Shown: in pieces, positions 1 to 10,948 of the stretch
Layout: each line of letters opens with the position of its first letter
How positions within the stretch are numbered: the first letter of the stretch is position 1
From: Chalciporus piperatus
Taxonomy: Eukaryota > Basidiomycota > Agaricomycetes > Boletales > Boletaceae
Direction of reading: 5' to 3'
Assembly (NCBI GenBank): GCA_038093975.1
Contig: JBBPTG010000025.1
Span: 62,001-126,000 of the forward strand
Length of the DNA: 64,000 nucleotides
The notes under the pieces: model-generated
Told to the model about the DNA's origin: nothing
The model's input: the letters and a program-made list of their open reading frames with translations, nothing else
Database searches by the model: none
Position numbers and translations under genes: made by a program

Positions 1-571
1 TGGATAGATGAAAACATTGAGCGAGGCTCGTGAGTCGTTATGGAAGTGGAAAAAGTTAAAGGCTGAGATGAACGGAGACTGTCACGGCTCAAATTTGCCC
101 AAACGCGATGCCCTTTAAGCCGACCATGCAACGAGGCGATTTGAACAATAGACACGAGGTGTAAATCCTTACACGTCTGAACTTTTAGCGAGATATGCGC
201 AAGGACGCGTGCACATTTCATAGGTAGCGACAAACATAACAACGCTCGTGTGAAGTCGATCCACGGGCTAACAGTGAACTATCCCAACTTGGAGCGGAAT
301 CCCAAGCCGTGTTATGATCGATGATCGATGATCGTTCTCCGGGAACATGCCCCACCGCCCCGAATGCTTATGAAGGCTCTCGCACTGATCATTTGAGTCA
401 GAATCAGATCTCCCTGTCAGAACTTGGTCAATGAACGCTGCCACTGCCACGAGATCACATGACGAAACTCAAGCTTCACGTGCCAGTTAAACATACACTG
501 ATTCATAGAATCATACAGTGACCATAGTTAGGGAGCTAACTTAGTATACCACCTCCATCGCGTCCGAAATC
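1..571. other. intergenic, upstream of PEX12
   Basis: No open frame here has coding character on either strand. A short direct repeat of the unit atgatcg occurs near 314-334. The last 100 or so bases probably hold the PEX12 promoter and 5' leader, but I see no clear TATA box or other element. Confidence 0.5.
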
Positions 572-1940
572 ATGCAGTTCTTCAACGACATAGGCGGCGA
601 CCCTCTGAAGCCGTCATTATTCGAGCTCATTGCTCAAGAACAGCTCCGAGACCTCCTACAGCCAGCCCTCAAATATGTTTTGGCAGTAAGCACTATTCGA
701 TCATAATACAACTGACATTATATCAAACCCACCATCCAGGTTTTCGCGCAGCAATACCCGCGATACCTCATTCGTATCGTGAATCGACACGAGGAGTTTT
801 ATGCCATTATAATGTTATTTGTCGAACGACATTATCTTCGCAAACACAGTGAGTCTTGGTCAATCTCGAATCTGAACAATCCTCGAACGAGCCTAGACGC
901 GTCCTTCGCGGAGAACTTTTATGGCTTGAAACGTCGTAGGCACCCTTGGATATCTATCGAAAGAGCGGCTGCTGCTGTTCGTGGCACACCCCCTGCAGAA
1001 AAGCTTAGGAGTGGGGAAATATGGCGGTCACTGTTCTTCCTGGTGCGTTTATTGATCCTGCCACAAATGCCGCTGATTGAATTCTAACAGGTCGCCGTTC
1101 CTTACCTTGGAGCCAAAGCCCGTGATTATTATGAACAACTGGGGGGTGGGGTGCCTTCCGATATATTAGACGACGCTGGCGACAGTCGGCGTATACAAGC
1201 ACTTACCGACGATGTATGCTGGTCTCGTGCCGAAGCAAACTCTTTGCTGATCAAATTCAAACAGACTTTAGCTGGACGTTGGCGTCGAGCATACAAAAAG
1301 ATCTTCCCGTGGGTGAACACTTCATTCGAATTATGGCTGCTTGCGTGTAATGTGGCCTACCTATTTGAGCGCACGCCATTTTACCGTCCGTGGTTAGCAT
1401 GGATAGGTGTCGATTTACGCCGATTGAGTGCAGACGATTTCGTAAGTGTGATATCCGTGGATTATAGTACTTTCCTCGATTCTGACTCCGTAGCGGCAGC
1501 TTGGGGTTAATGGTATGCAGGGTCCTCCCCCCGACGTCAAGCGAGGGATCATGAAACAGCTATACCGGCTATTTACCCATGCGCCGCAGATGATTCTGGA
1601 CTCACTGAGACTCCTCTTACCAACGGCGATTTTTTTCATCAAATTCTTGGAGTGGTGGTATTCTCCAGGGTCCCCAGCACGTTCGTTGTCGATATCACCC
1701 CTCGGACCGGCTGTCCCGCCCCCTCGGATTCTCCCACCGCATCCTTCAGGAATACCCGTGGATGGCACGCAGTACGGGCATTGTCCATTGTGTCAGAACA
1801 CCATCAACAATGCGACTGCTTTACCCTCTGGTTACGTCTTTTGCTACCGCTGTGCATTCGACCATGTCAAACAGCATGGCACGTGCCCAGTGACGTTGTT
1901 ACCGACGAAGGTTTGGCAGATGAGGAAAGTACTCATCTGA
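572..1940 (+). CDS. PEX12: peroxisome assembly protein 12 (RING peroxin)
   Basis: Peroxisomal membrane E3-ligase subunit that, with PEX2 and PEX10, ubiquitinates the PEX5 receptor during matrix protein import. Five exons: 572-685, 740-848, 897-1042, 1091-1441 and 1494-1940, giving 388 aa, close to the usual PEX12 length of 360-400. The N-terminus has the family block with GGDPLKPS and ELIAQEQLRDLLQPALKY, followed by ASFAENFYGLKRR across the second intron. Hydrophobic stretches fill the middle. The C-terminus (about residues 336-372) carries the degenerate RING with CPLC, then CYRC and a final Cys; PEX12 RINGs normally keep only one zinc site. The ATG at 572 starts the conserved block. The fourth intron (1442-1493) removes a stretch that would otherwise stop the frame. 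Motifs are seen directly; function follows from the family. Confidence 0.95.
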
Positions 1941-2295
1941 GCACGAGGATTTCGGTTGGGAACACTGTAGACTGTAGAGAAGGCTGTTTTCCCCTTGCAC
2001 GCCGTACTTTGCGATGTTCACCACGCTGATGGATTATTTATGTTTCACTGATCTTCTATGTCAATGGTGAGACAGAACTATGAGTGTGCCTGACAAGCTG
2101 CGACCTACTTTGACTATAAGCCTCAGCTGTAAACGACGCACGTGCATGAGCGACATTGACACTGACATCGGTGTCGAAAGTCTACACCGATATCGGCCTT
2201 CCCCCATTTTTGAAATAGTCAACATGGTTTGAACGGATCGCCGACTCGACGACCTCAATTAGGTTTTGATCTCTCAAGTCCTCTAACAGAGTGTT
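1941..2295. other. PEX12-PHO81 intergenic region
   Basis: A tandem arrangement of two plus-strand genes. No coding frame is supported. The stretch should hold the PEX12 3' end and the PHO81 promoter; I see no recognisable site. Confidence 0.5.
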
Positions 2296-5200
2296 ATGAA
2301 GGTCAGCAGTTCGTCCAACTGGAGTGCCACTCTCTGGTCTACCAAGTACTGATACATGTCTGCTCCGATCTCTAGTTTGGCAAGCAGATCCAATCCGAGC
2401 AGGTCCCAGGATGGTCTGCGTATTATCTTGACTACAAATTCCTCAAGAAGATTATATCTTCGTTGGCAGCAAATCGACCTGCTTCCGAGGCCGCTGCTCT
2501 AGCACTGGGTGTCCGACCTGCAGACCTCTTGAATCCCAGTGGGAACGCTGACGCCCCAAGTTCCTTCGCGTCCGATGATCCGAACCAGTTACCCATACTA
2601 TCCTCTCTTGGTCAGGATCAAGACCGAGGCGCCGACTTCCAGGCTCACAAAGCTGCCTTCTTCTTCAAGTTGGAACGAGAGCTTGAGAAGGTACGCGAAT
2701 ACGACTGTAACTCTCTCATTTCCCCGAAGCTCATGATTTCTTGGGATAGATCAACGCTTTCTACCTCCAAAAAGAAGCGGAGCTGAAGCTGCGTCTGGAA
2801 ACCTTGCTATCCAAGCGTCGCGCAGCGGCCCTGAGAGGTCTCCCAGATGCAAATGATGGTTCAGCAATGAACCATGTTGAGTGGGTGGCGGTGGAAGAAG
2901 GATTCCGTCTACTCGAAAGGGATCTAGGCAAGTTGCAGGTAAATCTCGTGTCTCTTTGCATCGGATGATTGCCAACGTCATGTATGCAGCAATTCGTTGA
3001 GATCAACGCCACGGGTTTCCGCAAGATTCTCAAGAAGTGGGACAAACGCTCCCGCTCCTCAACGAAGGAACTGTACCTCGCGAGACAGGTCGAAGTCCAG
3101 CCTGTGTTCAACAGACAGGTGATTCAGATTTCTCTTCGGTTGTTGTTTCTCACACAAGGCCGTGTTCCAGCTCATTGCAGACTTTTCCGACATCGTGGCC
3201 GCAAGTCTGCTGGACCTCACCGACCTCTCTACTGGGCTCAAATTTGAGGGTGCCGCTGCCCACGACGTTCTCGACCTCCATCTCAACTTCGAACGGAGCG
3301 TGTACTCGGGTCCATTCCGTGAGTTCGAACTCGACCTACGGAAGGCGGTCGAAAATTTCGACGAGACATCCATCAAAGATCTCGTGCGACGTTCCGATAT
3401 CCTCGACTCGCAGCACGGGGGCAGGGCCAATGTTACCCGGGTGCTCTGGAAAGTCATTGTCGACGCACCTCCCGAGCTGGCAGACCTTATCCTCACCACC
3501 GTCTCAGTCCCCTTTGATTTTGCATTCGTCGACGACATCAACGGGCGGACATGTCTTCATGAGGCAGCGGCAGCAGGAGCTTTGCGTCTTGTGAACATAT
3601 GTCTTGGGAAATGTTCACAGAAGGAGAAACTGGACGTCTATGGACGATCTGCCTTGCACTATGCAGCAATGCATGGCCATGCAACTGTATGCAAGCGACT
3701 TTTGGAAGCCGACGTTCCGCCGCATGTACTCGATGTGGACAATTGCAGTCCCGTGGTATATGCAACCCTCCGAGGCAGTGTCGAATGTGTACAGGTTTTG
3801 ATATGCGACCAGTGCATAATTCCACAGTCACCATCTCCAAACTCTTCTCTGGTGCCCCTATCTCTCGCAAGTCAATATGGGTACACCGATGTCGTTTCGT
3901 TGTTGCTGAAAGAAGGGGCAGAATGTGTTGCCAATACCAATGGAGAGTATCCCATTCATATCGCCGCTCGCGAAGGCCACGCTGAAGTCTGCAAGTTACT
4001 CTTGGATCAAGGAGGGTGGGATCTCCCAGACAAATATCATGAATGGACGCCACTCTTTCATGCTGCCCGCCACGGTCATACTTCCTGTCTAGATATTCTT
4101 ATCCAAGCTGGCGCCCGCGTTGACCGCGTTGACGAGCTCAACCATCAGGCGATACACTATGCAGCTTGGTACGGTCACCGAGAATGTGTCGACTTATTGT
4201 TCGACGCAGTTTCCAGAGCACCCAGCATAGTCAACCGTACCTCTACACTTCCGCAGGTTGCAGTTGACATGCAAATTGACGAACCCGATTCCATCCCATC
4301 TCTGTCTTTACCCCCTCCCATAATGCAACATCGAGTCTATGGCCACAACTACCTCGACAAGAACTATTTGGTGGTGATCACTGTAGGGGTACCCCCTGCC
4401 CGCGATCCAGAAAGGTCTCGAAAGGCTATCAGACTTCACCCTCGCTTATCGGACTCGATTTTGGCACAATCTATTTCGTTGCCTTCGCCAAACAGGCTGA
4501 AGATGGTCATCACTGCGGGACCTGGTGTCAACGCTGCGCCGTACACAATATCGCTTCCGCAGGAAAACAATCATGATGCGTTTATGTTCCAAACAGGCAA
4601 CTTGAATGATCTTACGTTGGAGTTTTCGATCTATCCAAATTTCGGTACCAAAACCATTGGTCGTGCTGTCGCTCATTCGTCCATCTTCCAATCGCCTTAC
4701 GGCACATTCACTACACTACCTATCTTGGATCATCGTCTGCATAGTATCGGCGAAGTATGCTTCCTGCTATGTTCCGTGATTGCACAAGGGCTCATCTTTT
4801 TGCCTTTCCCAGGTCAGCTTCTCCGCACACATCATTACACCCTTCCAGGGTATCACCCTGGGAGTCGGAGGGGCTGTCGAGACCTACTGGAAGTCCCTGA
4901 CTTTACCGCAGGGCAGTCTCCTGAATGTTAGCCCTCGGACAACAGTCCCTTGGCCGCAATCCCCCAGATCAATGGATTCTACCCACACATCCCCATCGAT
5001 CCAATCGACACCCGCCCCTCCCCTGCACACAGTCACGCTATCTTCGCTATCGGGGAATTACGTTTATGCAGTTGTCCAGGTCACGCGTGATCTCCAACCC
5101 GTGCTGTGCGCTGACCTGTCACTTCCGGAATCATCCTACAATCTTGGCGTTGCCGATGTCACTCTCGTCCAATTCGAAGCGTTGGCTAATCGCCTTGATA

Positions 5201-6040
5201 GGGGAGAACAACTACTTCGTAGAATGACTTCCATTCAGGACTGGTACAGAGTTCTACCACGATCAATGTTGCCGCTTTCGCGCTTGATGCAGGTACGATA
5301 AGTTCCATACTGATCTATGATATGACTCCTATTTTATCATCTCATTTCGCAGCTTTTACCTGCTCATCTCGGTTTGACTCTGGAAGTAGCGCTTTTGCCT
5401 GCAAAATATGCCTCGAATCAGGATATCAAGCGCCACATTGATCTAGATTCGTGCGTCGATGCTGTGTTTCGCACGATCAAGCAAACGTCCTCGTCTCTCG
5501 GTGGAGCCTTTGCCCGTCGACGTATCGCTTTCGCTTCGTTTTCCCCCCAAGTATGCGCGGCACTGAATTGGAAGCAGCCCAATTGTAAATTCTCCCCTAT
5601 TCCATTTCTCCGGATCATCGTCATCTCACTTTACACTAGATCCGGTGTTCTTTTCCTCAAGATGCGGACAGACAAGCAGGGATCACGGGTCCACTACGCC
5701 CAACCCTGACCTTCGAGATACGGGTGACGATCTATGCTCGTTAAGTGTGGCAGATGGCGTGGAATTCGCTAAAATGAATAACCTTTTGGGCCTCTTCTTG
5801 GATTCTGAACTATTGGTAATTTGCAACGCCATCCTGTCATTCCGTTACGCTCACCAAGCTTATGTATTGTAGCTTCGCGTTCCCTCACTCATCCAAGGCA
5901 TCCGGGATGCTGGCTTGTTGGTGGGCATCCACGGCGACCCGTCGTCGTCTAACGTCACATCACACACGGAGAACGCACATGTTGATGCCTTTGTTCACAA
6001 TGGTACAGTAGTGTACATGGACCATTCATCAAACGATTGA
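2296..6040 (+). CDS. PHO81: PHO81/NUC-2-type phosphate sensor: SPX, ankyrin repeats, GDPD domain
   Basis: Inhibitor of the PHO80-PHO85 cyclin-CDK that relays phosphate starvation, by analogy with yeast and Neurospora. Nine exons: 2296-2301, 2376-2690, 2750-2938, 2990-3118, 3159-4754, 4813-5292, 5353-5584, 5640-5815 and 5873-6040, about 1096 aa. Exon 1 encodes only Met-Lys; it is inferred because exon 2 opens with FGKQIQSEQVPGWSAYYLDY, the SPX start that is always preceded by MK. The SPX domain fills about residues 1-210. Ankyrin repeats lie at about 340-565 (NGRTCLHEAAAAG, GRSALHYAAMHGH, HQAIHYAAWYGH). The C-terminal third is a glycerophosphodiester phosphodiesterase-like domain (LGLTLEVALLPAKY, NWKQPNYPVFF), probably without catalysis as in PHO81. 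The intron before 3159 is only 40 nt, so that boundary is less sure. Confidence 0.93.
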
Positions 6041-6203
6041 ATCTAGTTTTACGTCCGTTGTGCCTTCTATGTTCTAGAATACGATGACTGCCTGAAGCTC
6101 CACTAATATCACACATGAATTCCGATACATTGTGCGGCCCTTGATTGAATGTTGAAAAGTCGAATGATTGATGCAGGGAAGGGGAATTCAGGGCATCGCT
6201 TCA

Positions 6204-8887
6204 TCAAATGGATGCCTTGTACAGCGCGGCATATGAGCCACCTTTCTTGAGCAACTCATCATGAGTGCCAAATTCTGTTATCGCCTACAAACCCACGAAA
6301 CGGTCATTAAAATCAAAAAAGGAGACGGAAAGCACGTACCCCTCGCTCCATCATCGCGATCTTATCGGCGCGACGGGCGGTGGAAAGTCGGTGGGTAATA
6401 AATATGACGGTTTTTGTCTTTTTGCCTGTTGGGCACCGCGAGACTTGGTCTATCGTGTCAAAAATTTTATTCTGTGCGTGCGCGTCCAGTGATGATGTCT
6501 GCCACGTGCTGTCAGTGACGCAGGCTCATGACGACATACACATGTTGGTAGGGTTGCTTACCGGTTCATCGAATAGCAAGAGGTCAACTTCCGATCGATC
6601 CGCTCGCATGAAAGCGCGTGAGATGGCTATTCTTTGCCACTGCCGTAACACCGGGTTAATGGGATACACACTTATTGTGATCCACAGCAAAACGTACCTC
6701 GCCACCTGACAAACCATGTTGCTGCCGCGAGGACATACCGCAGTTTGAAGTTCCTGGATACGCAGGCGGCGGACTATCGAAATCCGAGCACTCCAGCTTT
6801 GTCTTCAAGCCGTGAGGGAGGGTATCCACAAGCGTGTCCGCCCCGCCAAGTTGGATGGCACGGGAAACAGCCGTATGTGACTGCAACTTCTGGACGTAAC
6901 CCAGTCCCACATTCTCCCTGAATGTGGAGCTAAACTTCGAGAAACCTTGGAAAACCGTGGTGACATGACGATGATATTCCGTAGGCGACAACTGTCGTAT
7001 ATCAACACCGTTCACAAGGAGATCTCCACCGTCGAAATCTAGAATTCGCAACAAGACTTTTGCAAGCGTGGACTTCCCTATTTGAGCCAGACATTCAGTT
7101 CAAATCCAGTAGTCAAGGACCCAGGGCGGTTTCCGACACTTGCCTGAACCGTTGTACCCAACAATTGCAAGGGATTCTCCGGCCTCCAGGCTGAAAGTGA
7201 CGTCTTTCAGTGATGCTTCTTTACTCCCGGGGTAAGTGTACGATAGGTGCCTGTTATGGGGGGGGGTCAGCCTGCTAACACGAATGTTTGGTAAAGATAG
7301 GGACCTGGCTTCGATTTTCATACCGTTAGGTATACTCGGATAACTTATGACATCCTCCTCCACCGGTTCTAGTTCAGGATGAATGTTCATGGCTGAACAG
7401 AAGGCCCCCATCAGGAATATGCCCTGAAATGCCATTCGTGTAGTCGTTAGAACATGACCAAACGTGAAGACTGCGGCTTGAATTGAGCTCCGATACAGGG
7501 CCAAAGAGCCAAGAGACGTAGAGGATGTTTGAACCATGAGAAGAATGGGAAGCTGCCGAAAAGAGGAGAAATCAGAAAAAACGCCGACAACTGAATAACT
7601 ATTGTAAATGCTCACATTTTGGAGTGCGAACATGAGATCGGAAATGTTGATCTGGTTCAGTAGTTGGGATAACGTCAACTGGTTTGACGGCGAATTTCGT
7701 CCGTCATACAACATGGCCTTTCTGGCATTCGCCCAAGACTGAAGGATCCATGGGCCAAGGCCGAAGAGCAGTACTTCTGGACGATGAGACTCGTTATACG
7801 CAAGATTTCGTAGCTTCTCTTGCCGTTCCGCTGTTCGTGCCTCCTCCTGTGTATAAGGTGCATCGGGAGTGGACTGTGCGCCTACAAGCCGGTTCAAGAA
7901 TAGAGGGGAAAAGGCGGACAGTAGGGAGAGCAGCAATACTCCCAAATTGGTAGAACCACCCGTCAGGGAGAAAAGCACCAGGATGTGCGAAAATAGCTCG
8001 GAAATCAAGGCGAAGATTTGTATGAAGTCGAAAGGGGAGAGTAGTCCAAAACCACCCATGCCGTTAAATGAGCGCACGAAGAGATCGGATTCCTGGAGAC
8101 AGTCTCGTACAATAGGATCCGTGAGTGTCGGAATATCGAGGCGGAGGCGCTGTGCAATTTGCTGGTATTCGACGAAGAAACGGGCCGACTCGTGAACTAT
8201 ATTTTCGTTTGAAGAACTTGGGAAGCCATTAGCGGTTAGCACCGCACTAAAGTAGTGTGAGACGTACGCAAATGAATCGATGGCTGTTTCAGCGACCCGT
8301 CTGAATATCTCGGTAACTAATAACCTCAAAAGCCGAGACCAAGAGAAACATCCTGAAGACACCAGTGTTTGAAGCTATACCGTTACGCATGAAATGGTTT
8401 TCGGTCTGATAGCTGTGACTACCTACCTCGTCAACGATCATTGCTTGCGAATAACCCCTGAACGCAGGAAAGAAACCTCGGACGACGTGTAGGAACATCA
8501 TAAGGGAAGTCCGAAAGGGATGTAAAGCCCACAACGCAGAAGCCAAGTCGGGAAGGCATGTACGAGTGATTGTGAGGGCGAGCCTGATATTGGCCTCATT
8601 GATGGGTCGTTGAGCGCCAGGCATAAGGTATGTACCTCTGCGGCGCGGAATGACGCGAGAAGCCAACCAAGCCTGCCGCAAGGAGCGACATGATGACGTA
8701 GATGTAGGTTTGGGCAACAAGCGATGTCTGCCTGGGTTAGAGGCATGAGAGGAGCACCGACGCTTGAGGTAGCGAGCAGACTTTGCATCCTGGCACATTC
8801 TGAAGTGTGCGGATGACGACGGGAGAGGACATGTCTGGAAAGGAGGGGTATAAGAAGAGATGGAGTCACAGCATTCTCGGGGTTCAC
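6204..8887 (-). CDS. ABC half-transporter (membrane domain plus one ATPase domain)
   Basis: Type I ABC exporter of unknown substrate, with one membrane domain followed by one nucleotide-binding domain. Walker A reads GYNGSGKST across an intron, the Q-loop region is TTVFQGFSKF, the signature is SGGEWQRIAISRAF, Walker B/D-loop is LLLFDEPTSSLDA and the H-loop is IFITHRLST. Supported introns are 8217-8267, 7553-7615, 7078-7143 (GC-AG), 6499-6561 and 6285-6339, plus one after SGGE and one near 8370-8430. The 5' end is uncertain: the frame is open to about 8887 without a convincing ATG, and an upstream exon is likely. Around 8600-8640 the coding frame shifts; either a 41 nt intron (donor gtacat) or an indel explains it. 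The gene faces PHO81 tail to tail. The substrate cannot be read from sequence. Confidence 0.82.
7078..7143 (-). other. GC-AG intron splitting Walker A
   Basis: On the minus strand the exon ends ...GGTTCAG, the intron opens GCAAGT and closes AAATAG, and the next exon starts GGAAGTCC. Only this junction restores Gly-Ser-Gly-Lys-Ser-Thr. No GT donor nearby keeps the frame. Confidence 0.75.
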
Positions 8888-9656
8888 GTCAAGGACAAGA
8901 TGCCTTTTGTGATGGTATTGAGCAAGTCCGCCTTACCGCGACTGAGATCCGAGTGATTTATGTGCGGTGCAGACGAGTTTGGCAGAGACGTCCCGACACA
9001 AACTAGATAGTGAGAAGAAAGACAGACGGCATGAAGCTTATGAAACTTTAGGTCATTTTAGGAATGAAAGAGAGAGTTGCGTGAGCAATCGGCGAGCGAA
9101 TTAGAAACAGTACTAGAACTGCCTTTGATCAAGTGGATCGATGTCAGGAAACCATTGACGGGAAATAGTAGCACGAATTGGCAAGAGCAAGCCCAACAAT
9201 CGGTTCAGACACCACCGCCAGCCCGCGAACTGAGTCTTACCGGTGCACAGGTTGCAATTTGTCTGGCAGCTTCTGGCAGCTCCTGGCAGCTCTGACGCAG
9301 CTATTTTCTTGTCTGACGCGGCCTCAGGCTGTACACAACGGCGTACAGAGTTGCCGGAGGGTGGCTGGCCCTTTGAGATCTCCGTTTTTGGTCCTCCTGG
9401 TACACTTCAGGCCCAACTTCCGGCACTTGCACCCCGACAGTGGCCGACTTTACTGACAGTACTGTATCTGAATCAGACTCCAAGCTCGCGCGTGGGTCCA
9501 GCAAAGGCAAGGGGAAAAAGTGGAAAAAACTTTGCTACCGCTAATCCCATTCCCGCTCTGTCTCCCAAATTCTAAATTATTCGTTCTCTCGAATGCTCCT
9601 TTGCTACTTGCCATAACGTCGATACCTAGAGCAGGCACATCCCCATTTCCGTCCAA
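8888..9656. other. divergent promoter region between ABC transporter and GTP cyclohydrolase
   Basis: No supported coding frame apart from a likely missing 5' exon of the ABC gene near 8920-9060. Three copies of ctggcagc with a 10 bp period lie at 9263-9290. Confidence 0.5.
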
Positions 9657-10761
9657 ATGCTGTCCCATGGCGAGCTACTCTCGAATGGATTACGACAGCT
9701 GGAGCTACAGGCCACAGAATCTGAGACCCTCGACTCGAATGATGCCGACATCCCCCGAGATCAAACATCGGAGTCGGGCCAACCAGACGATTCTCAAAAC
9801 AACTCCCCCCAGCAAGATAGTGTACATCCTCCCTGGCCTCATGTCCGTGAGGGTTACGGCTTCCGGCCTGCTTCTGGTGTATCGACCCCGTTGATGAGTG
9901 GTGCTGAGAGAGGAAGCCCACTCCCTGACCCGAACGGCCTCGGCTGGCCAGGTATACCTTCTTTCTTATCTCTCGATCTGATCCCATACTCAAGGCTGGA
10001 TCCACCCTAGCCAAATCCACCGTTTCTCGCCTCAATGCCACCCCAGCAGAGCGCGCTGCTCGAGAGAAGAGAATGACATCGGCCGTGCGAACCATTCTTG
10101 AGTGTATCGGTGAAGATCCAGACCGAGAAGGACTCCTGAAAACACCCGAACGTTACGCACAGGCCCTCATGTGGATGACTCGAGGCTATGAGGAACGCTT
10201 GGCAGGCAAGCACCCATTTTTACTTTGTGCCCTTCACGCCCTGAATGTCCTTCCAGACGTCATCAATGATGCCGTGTTCGCAGAAGACCATGACGAGATG
10301 GTTTTGGTCCGAGACATCGATATCTCGAGTCTGTGTGAGCATCATCTTGTTCCGTTCACAGGCAAGGTGTGTGCTTCCCCAAGCTCCGAAACACCCACGC
10401 CAACTATTCTTAGGTGGCCATTGCCTACATTCCCAATCGATTGGTGTTGGGCCTATCTAAATTGGCGCGGATTGCCGAAACATTCAGCCGCCGTCTACAG
10501 GTCCAAGAGCGGCTGACCAAACAGATTGCAATTGCAGTCCAAGAAGCAATCAAGCCCCGTGGAGTTGCAGTTGTTATGGAGGCCACGTGAGTATGCCTGT
10601 TCTCTGAAGATCCGCAGTGTTTGACTCGCCGCAGTCACATGTGTATGACCATGCGTGGTGTGCAGAAACCCGGTGCTATCACCGTCACTTCGTGTATGCT
10701 GGGATGTTTCCGAACACAACAAAAGACCCGCGAGGAATTCCTTACATTGATGAAGAAATGA
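9657..10761 (+). CDS. FOL2: GTP cyclohydrolase I
   Basis: Converts GTP to 7,8-dihydroneopterin triphosphate, the first step of folate and tetrahydrobiopterin synthesis, in the cytosol. Five exons: 9657-9951, 10011-10205, 10257-10366, 10414-10586 and 10635-10761, total 299 aa. The catalytic core runs from about residue 110: [90 protein letters not shown] and the end [18 protein letters not shown]. The zinc ligands Cys (SLCEHH), His and the second Cys (HMCM) are present. The first 100 residues are Ser/Pro-rich and poorly conserved, as is common in fungal copies. The intron 10206-10256 has a GC donor. The start is the first ATG in frame; a shorter N-terminus is possible. Confidence 0.95.
10206..10256 (+). 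other. GC-AG intron in FOL2
   Basis: The exon ends TTGGCAG, the intron opens GCAAGC and closes TTCCAG. The join gives [12 protein letters not shown], the expected family sequence. There is no usable GT donor in the area. Confidence 0.8.
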
Positions 10762-10948
10762 ATAATTTATTCCCTATTCCCTCCCGGCACGACGCGATTC
10801 AACTCGGAGTCACCCCTCACTTAATGATAACTATTCATTTAAGTAATTCATGGAGTTCCAACTTTGCATGGACCAGCTGCAACATATAATGTATGATATA
10901 AGATCGAGATGTAGGGCGAATGTAAAATACAACATCTATGGAAGTTGT

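Noticed and set aside
313..334. Short atgatcg tandem repeat
   Set aside because: Only three units, no symmetry with nearby sequence, and no link to a recognised element.
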